Assembly (NCBI GenBank): GCA_937901285.1
Contig: CALCHI010000204.1
Span: 1-7,586, forward strand
DNA: 7,586 nt
Origin: UBA8437 sp003445035
GTDB lineage: Bacteria > Planctomycetota > Planctomycetia > Planctomycetales > Planctomycetaceae
Reading direction: 5' to 3'
Numbering within the stretch: the first letter of the stretch is position 1; the number at the start of each line of letters is the position of its first letter. Under the pieces are notes generated by a model. The model saw nothing but the letters and a program-made list of their open reading frames with translations, was not told the DNA's origin and did not search any database. Shown here one piece after another: positions 1-5,590 of this stretch. Position numbers and translations under genes: made by a program.

Positions 1-866
1 ACGATCATGCCCTCGGTCGGGCGGTGTTCGCCCACGAGCTTCCCGCTCGGATCCAGCGCCAGTGCCAGGCCCGGGTACCAGTAGTCTCCCGAGCGTCCTG
101 ACTGGTTGGCATAAAAGACGTACAGGCCGTGGTCGGCAGCTCTTGCCGGCAAGAACTTCATGTGCAGATTGCGGTGGAATTCGGCCTGGCGGGTCTGATC
201 ACCTGTCTTCTTATTCACCAGGGAATCCCGCCCACTGCCCCCGATGGGACAAAGCATCATTTCCGCTCCGTGATGAGCGGCTGAGGAGAAGTAGCTCTGG
301 TAGTTGATGTCGGCACAGATCCCCACACTGAATTTCCAACCCTGCGATTCGATCACCGGCAGGCTCTTCCCGGCCTGGAACCACTTTTGCTCGTTGGCAT
401 TCGGCAGCCATAGCTTGTGGTAGGTGGTGCGATAGCCGGATGGATCGATCACCATCGCGCCGTTTCGCAGCCGATCGGCCGTCGGGTCGACAATGCCCAC
501 GACGAGCGTCATGCCCAGTTTCGCGCACAGTGCTTCCAGCCGCGGCCGAGCAATCGACATGGCCTTCGTGGCGATCGTGCGTGCCGTTGTTTGTGTCATC
601 GTGGAATTGCACAACGACCCCGTGACGCACAATTCCGGAAACACGGCAAACGTCGCGCCTGCCTTCTGAGCTTTCGCTGTCCAAAAGGCGATTCGGTCGA
701 GGTTGATCTCAAAATCACCAAGCTCGGAATGCATCGCGACGGTCGCAACACGAATCCTGTCCTGGACCTGTTGCCCTCGCTCCCCGGCGAAACCTTCGCA
801 GGCGATCGACGACAGAATCACGGCCAGCCCCAGTGTCATGCCGTGTCCAGTAAAAAACCGTTGCAT
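1..866 (-). CDS. Exported carbon-nitrogen hydrolase (nitrilase superfamily), C-terminus cut by window edge
   Basis: The minus-strand frame stays open from an ATG at 866 to the left edge (288 codons seen, no stop), so the gene is partial at its 3' end. Nitrilase-superfamily enzymes hydrolyse non-peptide C-N bonds in amides, carbamoyl compounds or nitriles. The triad is visible: Glu78 in FPELCVTG, Lys151 in YHKLWLP and Cys184 in VGICADINY. Glu159 in NANEQKWFQAG matches the second conserved Glu of amidase-type members. The closing GLALALDPSGKLVGEH segment (about 266-281) is the usual last strand pair, so only a short tail is probably missing. Residues 1-28 look like a signal peptide (Arg3, hydrophobic TLGLAVILSSIA, likely cleavage near GFA), so it should act outside the cytoplasm, whereas many relatives are cytosolic. 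An ATG at 875 would add three residues, but an AGAGGA ribosome site lies one base before it and ten bases before 866, which favours 866. The gene is divergent from the cupin gene. The substrate is unknown. Confidence 0.88.
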   Translation of the reverse strand, partial: MQRFFTGHGMTLGLAVILSSIACEGFAGERGQQVQDRIRVATVAMHSELGDFEINLDRIAFWTAKAQKAGATFAVFPELCVTGSLCNSTMTQTTARTIATKAMSIARPRLEALCAKLGMTLVVGIVDPTADRLRNGAMVIDPSGYRTTYHKLWLPNANEQKWFQAGKSLPVIESQGWKFSVGICADINYQSYFSSAAHHGAEMMLCPIGGSGRDSLVNKKTGDQTRQAEFHRNLHMKFLPARAADHGLYVFYANQSGRSGDYWYPGLALALDPSGKLVGEHRPTEGMI

Positions 867-1259
867 GGTTGCCATGTCCTCTTGCCAGGCACTCCACCGG
901 ATGAGATCGCATCTTAGCGGAGTTGGATGTCATCCCGGGGATGAAGGAAACCTTGTCTCGGACCTCGACTATCTCCCGGCTTCCACCATCGAGATCCGCA
1001 AGGAGCATTATCCTCGCCAGTCTCCCCGGCCGAGCCCCGTCGTTCAACCCGGCAGTTCCAAACGGATCCTTCCGGCGTCGCTCCACGCGGCCCCGAGCGT
1101 TTTCTCGCGAGCGTCATCGCGCCGTTTTGCCATCCCACTGTCACGCTGATACGCTGGAAAGCCGCGTTATCGCTTTCCTGGATGTGCCGAGATCTCCACC
1201 GTGCAACCTGTCACCGGTTCGTGCTACCGCCTGTGGGCCCCGTCATCGAGTGGCCGGTC
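867..1259. other. Gene-free divergent intergenic region
   Basis: These 393 bases separate the minus-strand nitrilase-like gene from the plus-strand cupin gene. The open frames crossing it on either strand have no recognisable domain, no convincing start and heavily Arg/Pro/Ser-biased translations, so I read them as chance frames. The only structured element I can support is the promoter-like element at 1120-1156. No convincing promoter for the leftward nitrilase-like gene was found. The best -10-like hexamer on that strand, TAAGAT at about 911-916, has no matching -35. Confidence 0.6.
1120..1156 (+). promoter_or_regulatory. Putative promoter, copy 1 of a shared bipartite element
   Basis: CGCCGTTTTGCCAT (1120-1133), thirteen bases, then TGATACGCTG (1147-1156). 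It can be read as -35 TTGCCA (1127-1132), a 17-bp spacer and -10 TACGCT (1150-1155) with the extended -10 TG motif. The same two blocks at the same spacing recur on the minus strand before the beta-helix gene, while the 13 bases between them differ. Conservation of the two boxes only is what a promoter or a two-half-site operator would give. The predicted start near 1162 leaves a leader of about 98 nt before the cupin ATG. Confidence 0.6.
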
Positions 1260-1634
1260 ATGAGCAACAACCAGAACGACAAGGTGAACCTCGCCGAAAA
1301 ACTCCAGCAGTTCACTGAACACTGGAGCCCCCGAATCGTCGGTGAACTCAACGGACAGCATGTCAAACTCGCCAAGCTGGAAGGTGAGTTCGTCTGGCAC
1401 CATCACGAGCACGAGGACGAACTCTTTCTGGTCCTCGACGGCCACTTGTCGATCCACCTTCGCGACAGGATCGTCGAACTCGACGAAGGCGAGTTCTTCA
1501 TCGTTCCCCGGGGCGTGGAGCACAAACCTGTCGCTGATGCCGAGAGCCACGTGCTGCTCCTCGAGCCGACCTCAACCCTCAACACCGGAAACGTTCGGAA
1601 TGACCTGACCATCAATGACCCGGGGCGACTGTAG
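1260..1634 (+). CDS. Single-domain cupin protein (mannose-6-phosphate isomerase-like cupin_2 type)
   Basis: The product is a 124-residue protein without signal peptide or membrane segment, so it is probably cytosolic. Cupin motif 1 is plain in HHHEHEDELFLVLDG (47-61), with the metal-binding His cluster 47-51 and Glu54. Motif 2 is GEFFIVPRGVEHKP (77-90), with Pro83, Gly85 and the metal-ligand His88. The tail LEPTSTLNTGNVRNDLT is typical of a widespread small cupin family of about 115-125 residues, so the gene looks complete. The family's biochemical role is generally unassigned; members may bind a small metabolite or act as sugar isomerase/epimerase-like proteins. The ATG at 1260 is chosen because family members begin just before the NLAEKLQQF segment. 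The frame stays open upstream to an ATG at 1182 (26 extra residues with no family likeness). The ribosome site is weak. A promoter-like element lies at 1120-1156, and the DUF1501 gene follows after 112 bp on the same strand. Confidence 0.9.
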   Translation: MSNNQNDKVNLAEKLQQFTEHWSPRIVGELNGQHVKLAKLEGEFVWHHHEHEDELFLVLDGHLSIHLRDRIVELDEGEFFIVPRGVEHKPVADAESHVLLLEPTSTLNTGNVRNDLTINDPGRL

Positions 1635-1663
1635 ACAAATCGAGGATGGAAACAGGACCGGCG

Positions 1664-1701
1664 GTTGTCAGCGTCACAACGGGATCGACGGTCCCGGTCG
1701 A
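1664..1701. repeat. Two adjacent short inverted repeats between cupin and DUF1501 genes
   Basis: The first is GTTGT (1664-1668) with ACAAC (1676-1680). The second is TCGAC (1685-1689) with GTCGA (1697-1701). Each has 5-bp arms around a 7-base centre, and the centres (1672 and 1693) are 21 bp apart, about two helical turns. They could be operator-like sites for the DUF1501 gene or weak hairpins in a cupin/DUF1501 transcript. No T-run follows, so a classical terminator is unlikely. Arms this short can occur by chance. Confidence 0.25.
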
Positions 1702-1732
1702 CGCAGATATCATGGACATCAAGGCAGACGCT

Positions 1733-1739
1733 GGTGGAG
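1733..1739 (+). promoter_or_regulatory. Ribosome binding site fixing the DUF1501 start
   Basis: GGTGGAG ends seven bases before the ATG at 1747. A second ATG at 1743 overlaps it in another frame. The seven-base spacing, together with the twin-arginine signal in the 1747 frame, decides in favour of 1747. Confidence 0.6.
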
Positions 1740-1746
1740 CGCATGA

Positions 1747-3177
1747 ATGGAAACCCGGCCCGAAGACAAACAGCGTGCTGTTTCACGACGGGCTGCGATC
1801 CGAAGTGCCGGAGCCGCCTGCAGCGTCCTGGGCCTTGCCGATCTCCTGAGAGCACGTGCGGTCTCAGCACCGACGGCGGTCACCACTCCGGACACGTCGG
1901 TGATCCTGGTCTGGCTGCCCGGCGGCCCGTCACACATGGAGACGTACGATCTGAAACCCGATGCGCCGTCCGCGTACCGGGGAGAGTTTCGGCCGATCGC
2001 CACGAAGGTTCCCGGACTCGACCTTTGCGAACACTTGCCCCGGCACGCCCGCTGTGCCGACAAGTTCACGGTGATCCGCTCGATTCACCATCATTCGGCC
2101 AATCATGATGCGGGCCACAAGCGAGTCCTGACCGGGCGGATCCCGAAGAAGCCCGATGGGTTCGTCAATGACCACCCGATGGTCGGGTCGATCGTCTCCC
2201 GAATGCGGGAGGACACGCCGGCTCGCAGCGGACTCTACAACTACATCGTGACCGGCGACGGGCGGGTCAACAACGTTGACACCTTCAGCTTTGGTGCGGC
2301 GTACCTGGGCAACCGGACACATCCATTCCGAATCTCGGCCGACCCAAACGCAGACGATTTCCGGGTCGAGAACCTTTCGCTGGCAGCTGGTGTTTCGGAG
2401 GCAAGGCTGGGAGAACGGGCGACCCTGCTCACGACCCTCGATCGACTTCGCCGCGACATCGATGTTGGCACGTCAATGAACGCCGCCGACGCGTTCAACC
2501 AGCGAGCCATTCGCATGGTCACATCACCCGAGGCTCGTGCGGCCTTCGACCTGTCGCAGGAGCGGGATGAGGTGAGGAATCGCTACGGTCGGCACCAGTG
2601 GGGCCAGCGAGCGCTGCTCGCGCGTCGGCTGGTTGAAGCCGGCGTGAGTTGGGTGACAGTGGTGCTGGAGAACCCGTTCGTTTCAGGGATCGATTCGCCG
2701 AAGAACGGAACGTACAACTGGGACAGCCACGCTGTGAACGCTCACATCTTCGATGACCTGCGTGTCCGACTGCCGATCTACGATCGCACGATCACCGCGT
2801 TGATCGAGGACATCTACGCTCGCGGACTGGATCGGCGAGTCCTGCTGATTGTCACCGGCGAGTTTGGACGCACGCCACGCATCAACTCGCAGGTCGGGAC
2901 GAATACCGGCATCAAGCAACCGGGCCGTGACCACTGGCCTGATGCGATGAACGTGCTGGTCAGTGGCGGCGGCATGGCCACCGGCCAGGTTGTCGGTGCG
3001 ACAACGAAAAAAGGCGAAGAGCCCGTGCAGCGGCCACTGTCGCCAAACGATCTGTGGGCAAGTGTCTACCAGCACCTGGGGATCAATCCGGAGATCGCTT
3101 TCCCAGATCACAGCGGCCGCCCCATGCCGATCCTGCCCTTCGGCGAGCCGATTCCGGAACTCGACCCGGCTGGCTGA
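1747..3177 (+). CDS. Tat-exported DUF1501 protein (alkaline-phosphatase-like fold)
   Basis: The product has 476 residues, the normal length for planctomycete DUF1501 proteins. The N-terminus carries a twin-arginine signal: SRRAAIRSAG at 13-22, a moderately hydrophobic stretch to about 34, and likely cleavage after VSA near residue 41, so it should be exported folded. Family landmarks appear in order: VWLPGGPSHMETYDLKP (55-71), RSIHHHSANHDAGHKRVLTG (111-130), GEFGRTPRIN (371-380), GRDHWPDAMNVLVSGGG (393-409) and a C-terminal NDLWASVYQHLGI with GRP (434-459). DUF1501 belongs to the alkaline phosphatase/sulfatase superfamily, and His/Asp clusters such as 114-123 and Asp395-His396 are plausible metal ligands. 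The reaction is not established. These genes usually sit beside a DUF1549/DUF1553 partner. None is present here, and the neighbour is a cupin 112 bp upstream. The stop lies three bases from the stop of the convergent GHL10-like gene. Confidence 0.93.
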   Translation: METRPEDKQRAVSRRAAIRSAGAACSVLGLADLLRARAVSAPTAVTTPDTSVILVWLPGGPSHMETYDLKPDAPSAYRGEFRPIATKVPGLDLCEHLPRHARCADKFTVIRSIHHHSANHDAGHKRVLTGRIPKKPDGFVNDHPMVGSIVSRMREDTPARSGLYNYIVTGDGRVNNVDTFSFGAAYLGNRTHPFRISADPNADDFRVENLSLAAGVSEARLGERATLLTTLDRLRRDIDVGTSMNAADAFNQRAIRMVTSPEARAAFDLSQERDEVRNRYGRHQWGQRALLARRLVEAGVSWVTVVLENPFVSGIDSPKNGTYNWDSHAVNAHIFDDLRVRLPIYDRTITALIEDIYARGLDRRVLLIVTGEFGRTPRINSQVGTNTGIKQPGRDHWPDAMNVLVSGGGMATGQVVGATTKKGEEPVQRPLSPNDLWASVYQHLGINPEIAFPDHSGRPMPILPFGEPIPELDPAG

Positions 3178-3180
3178 TGA

Positions 3181-4326
3181 TCACCGGGGACGACTGCGAC
3201 GAAACTCGTGCAGATATCGTCGTTCCTCAATCATCGGCAAAAAGGGCTGCAGGTAGGACCAGGTGAACATCGAGACGCCATTCACCTCGACTCGTTTGGC
3301 AACCTTCAGGTAGTCCGCCACCTCCTGTGCCCGGGTGATACGGCCGTGGCTCGTTCGGATGCCCAAGCAGAACGTGATCTCGACCGGGGAACCGAGGGCC
3401 TTGTTGATTTCAACAGCACCCCGGAGACGTTTCTCGAACACCTTGAGATACCGATCTCCATAATTCTTGCGGTAGCAGTACCCCGATATGTTGACCATGT
3501 CGATGTACCCCTTGCTCGCCCATGTCCTCCAGTCCTGGGCGACGCGATGTCCTTCCACCACGTGAGGACCCCACGAATAAATTGCGACAGGGATCCCGGG
3601 TTGAATCTTGCGGACCTCACCGCTGATTCGGCTCATCAAGCGAGTGAGTTCGGCTTCTTTGAATTCCTGGATCTGATCCGGACTGATCTTCGAGTATTTC
3701 AGTCGGTGTCGTTTTTCCAGAAGGGCGACCGAATGGGGGTCGAGTCGCATCGGCCGATTGTTGAATCGCATGTAGTCCAGCAATAGACCGTCCGGCCGAT
3801 ACCTGGTCACGATTTCCTTCATCACCGAAACGACCCAGGCTCTCGCGTCCGGATGCCCCGGACTGATATGGCCGATTGGTCGACCGCCGGGGCTGCAAAG
3901 TGCCCATTCCGGATGCTTTGCGAGAATGCCGGCTGGCTTGTCACGGCCGCAGGCAAGTACACAGGGGACCGGGTAAACGCGCAAACCGCGGACCGCGGCT
4001 TCCTTGACGATCAGTCTGAGTGGATCCCAATCCGGATACACATGGTTTGGGAGAATGTCGCTGGGAAAAAGAGCGGACCCGGATGTGGTGGTGGCGTATG
4101 GCATGACGACATCGACCCCGCTGGCCTTGATGCGATCCAGGTGATTCCGCAGGGCCTGCTCTCGAACCACGATCGAATCGCCAGCCTTGCACAGGTGATG
4201 GATGTTCACGTAGGTGCCCACGAAGGGCTTCCCCTTGGCATCAACCAACGGCGTGCAGGACAGGACCAGGCAGACGCTCAAAAGGCCGTGACGAGTGACC
4301 ACGGCAGAGAACTGCAACGGCGACAT
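3181..4326 (-). CDS. Exported GHL10-type glycoside-hydrolase-like protein (TIM barrel)
   Basis: The product has 381 residues from the ATG at 4326. The frame can be opened 12 codons further only with a TTG at 4362, which adds a charged stretch ahead of a good signal peptide, so the ATG is preferred. Family landmarks of the DUF187/GHL10 putative glycosidases are an early barrel strand VGTYVNIHHL (36-45), DWDPLRLIVKEAAVRGLRVY (99-118), HPEW (138-141), HPDARAWVV (158-166), the hallmark DGLLLDYMRF (179-188) with two acidic residues, DWRTWASKGYIDMVNISGY (265-283) and the closing strand NGVSMFTWSY (349-358). The family is expected to act on envelope or environmental polysaccharide, but the catalytic pair is not proven. 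Export: Arg12, then a hydrophobic GLLSVCLVLS stretch. Cleavage could follow VDA at 30, or Cys24 (VLSC) could be a lipoprotein attachment site. It is the last gene of the leftward block, 177 bp after the transglutaminase-like gene. I see no clear promoter of its own. Confidence 0.82.
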   Translation of the reverse strand: MSPLQFSAVVTRHGLLSVCLVLSCTPLVDAKGKPFVGTYVNIHHLCKAGDSIVVREQALRNHLDRIKASGVDVVMPYATTTSGSALFPSDILPNHVYPDWDPLRLIVKEAAVRGLRVYPVPCVLACGRDKPAGILAKHPEWALCSPGGRPIGHISPGHPDARAWVVSVMKEIVTRYRPDGLLLDYMRFNNRPMRLDPHSVALLEKRHRLKYSKISPDQIQEFKEAELTRLMSRISGEVRKIQPGIPVAIYSWGPHVVEGHRVAQDWRTWASKGYIDMVNISGYCYRKNYGDRYLKVFEKRLRGAVEINKALGSPVEITFCLGIRTSHGRITRAQEVADYLKVAKRVEVNGVSMFTWSYLQPFLPMIEERRYLHEFRRSRPR

Positions 4327-4451
4327 TGTCCATTTCCGTTTTGTTCGTGAGTCAGAAGACAAGACACTATCCGTCTCGTCACGCTCCTCGAATCGATGCC
4401 GGCCGCGGACTCGACGTCACAGCCTCACCACTGCACCCGCGACATTCAACT

Positions 4452-4477
4452 TGCCAGCCCTCAACCCTGGCAGGGCC
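4452..4477. repeat. Overlapping inverted repeats downstream of the transglutaminase-like gene
   Basis: TGCCAG (4452-4457) pairs with CTGGCA (4467-4472). GCCCT (4457-4461) pairs with AGGGC (4473-4477). A smaller CCCT/AGGG pair is nested at 4466-4476 in the minus-strand transcript. The pairings are mutually exclusive because they share bases. They lie 27-52 bases past the stop of the transglutaminase-like gene, in the 177-bp gap before the GHL10-like gene. No T-run follows on either strand, so this could be a processing or attenuation structure, or chance pairing in GC-rich DNA. I see no other structure or gene in the gap. Confidence 0.25.
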
Positions 4478-4503
4478 TTCATTCACCAGCCGCATCACCC
4501 GCT

Positions 4504-5550
4504 TCAGCCGCCGAGAGAAATCTCTCGGTAGACGACGTACGCCACCTCATCGGTTTTGTCCGGGCTGGCCTGCAAACGAATGCTCCGCTTGCCGATCGGC
4601 TGGGACAATCGGGTTTTCAACATCCGCCCGGACCTGATCGAGGCAAAAGGAATCGCATGCCGCTCCTCACCACAGAAAATCACCAGCGACCCCTTGCCGG
4701 CAAGCCCAAGGACATCCAGTTGAACCACGGTTGCCTTCGGGTCGGGATTCTCCAGCAGAACCACCAACGGACCGTAATCCCGATGGGCCCGATTCCGCCC
4801 GACGAAGTTCGGTTGGTGAAGCGGTCGAAACAACTCCCGCTGACCGTCACGGGCTGACATCCGCAGACGAATTGTCCCACGCCCCCCACGGAGGATGTCC
4901 AGCTGGGGGGTGTCCAGGTACTCCAGCGGATCCAGCTTGCTGGCAACCCACTGCTGGTACCAGAGATTGGTCTGGTTGGTGACGGCCCAATCACGGCTGC
5001 GACGATCGGCTCGAAGCCGTGTCACATCAGCCAGGTCGTCCCGACGACCACCCGAAACCGGAAAGTAGGTTCCCCAGGTGATGTCGAACAACCGCCAGCG
5101 GCCCCGGAAAAACACCTCGGCACAAATGTGGCTGTGGTTCTTCTGTGGCTTGTCACCGCGAAAATAAAATTCCACCGGCCTCGCCCGGAGTCCCAATCGC
5201 TTCGCGATCTCAAGAAAAGCGGCCACGTGGTTGCCACAAATTCCCGCCCGCTTTTCCAGGCACTCCTCGACATTCGTCGGCAGTTTCTTCTTCTCCACAC
5301 TGAGAATCGAATAGTTCAACGAACTCATTCGTGCCTGCACAAAATTGGCCGTCGCCAGGGCCGAAAAGAACTCGGGAGCCAACGACCGGCTACCCAGGGC
5401 CATGTGTTTCGCCTGGCGGCGAATTTGTTCGACAGCGCGGTCGGTCAGTGGGGTTTTCGAAGGCCCCTCAGCTCGCACGCTCATCGACACAGCAAGGCAA
5501 ATCACCGAAGTGCACACCCACCACGGCATCTTTCGTGAATCGCAGATCAT
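4504..5550 (-). CDS. Secreted transglutaminase-like (papain-fold) protein
   Basis: The product has 348 residues. Residues 1-27 form a signal peptide (Arg6-Lys7, hydrophobic WWVCTSVICLAVSM, cleavage after VRA). The transglutaminase-like core spans about 35-165 with all three catalytic positions: Cys105 in KRAGICGNHVAAFLEIAKRL, His141 in HSHICAEVFF and Asp156 in WRLFDITWG. The Cys-then-helix, His-x3-Glu-Val and Trp...Asp-x-Thr pattern is diagnostic. Bacterial members of this superfamily act as proteases, amidases or crosslinkers on proteins or cell-wall peptides; this one's substrate is unknown. Residues about 215-348 look beta-rich and may be a sandwich-type appendage; I do not recognise the domain. 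The ATG at 5550 follows GGGGGA only two bases away. An ATG at 5529 is possible but would remove the positive charges of the signal peptide. The gene starts 40 bp after the beta-helix gene's stop with no terminator seen, so the two are probably cotranscribed. Confidence 0.85.
   Translation of the reverse strand: MICDSRKMPWWVCTSVICLAVSMSVRAEGPSKTPLTDRAVEQIRRQAKHMALGSRSLAPEFFSALATANFVQARMSSLNYSILSVEKKKLPTNVEECLEKRAGICGNHVAAFLEIAKRLGLRARPVEFYFRGDKPQKNHSHICAEVFFRGRWRLFDITWGTYFPVSGGRRDDLADVTRLRADRRSRDWAVTNQTNLWYQQWVASKLDPLEYLDTPQLDILRGGRGTIRLRMSARDGQRELFRPLHQPNFVGRNRAHRDYGPLVVLLENPDPKATVVQLDVLGLAGKGSLVIFCGEERHAIPFASIRSGRMLKTRLSQPIGKRSIRLQASPDKTDEVAYVVYREISLGG
4511..4528. repeat. Perfect hairpin overlapping the last codons of the transglutaminase-like gene
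   Basis: CCGAGAG (4511-4517) and CTCTCGG (4522-4528) form a perfect 7-bp stem with a four-base loop. It covers codons for the residues Arg-Glu-Ile-Ser-Leu-Gly near the C-terminus, ending four bases before the TGA in the transcript. No T-run follows. It may stabilise the mRNA end or slow termination, or it may be a coding coincidence. Confidence 0.35.
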
Positions 5551-5590
5551 GGTCCCCCGTCTCGCCTGTTCGTCGAGTCCTTCCAGTGAG

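Noticed and set aside
211..684. A 157-codon minus-strand open frame
   Set aside because: It overlaps the nitrilase-like gene in another frame on the same strand. The nitrilase frame carries the Glu, Lys and Cys motifs and this one carries none.
882..911. TTGCCA followed at the same spacing by TGA, as a possible third copy of the shared element
   Set aside because: Only the hexamer and the TGA match. The rest of both boxes differs, and no gene starts shortly downstream.
914..1144. Open frames in the divergent region (both strands) as small genes
   Set aside because: Composition is Arg/Gly/Pro-biased, no ribosome site or domain is visible, and the frames overlap each other and the promoter-like element.
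3337..3346. GTGATACGG resembling the -10 box of the shared element
   Set aside because: It lies within the GHL10-like coding region and has no TTTTGCCAT block at the required distance.
3208..3786. A 192-codon plus-strand open frame after the DUF1501 gene
   Set aside because: It is antisense to the GHL10-like gene, which has the family motifs; no domain or ribosome site supports it.
4327..4362. Extension of the GHL10-like gene to the TTG at 4362
   Set aside because: The extra 12 residues are polar and charged, and would sit in front of a normal signal peptide that starts at the ATG at 4326.
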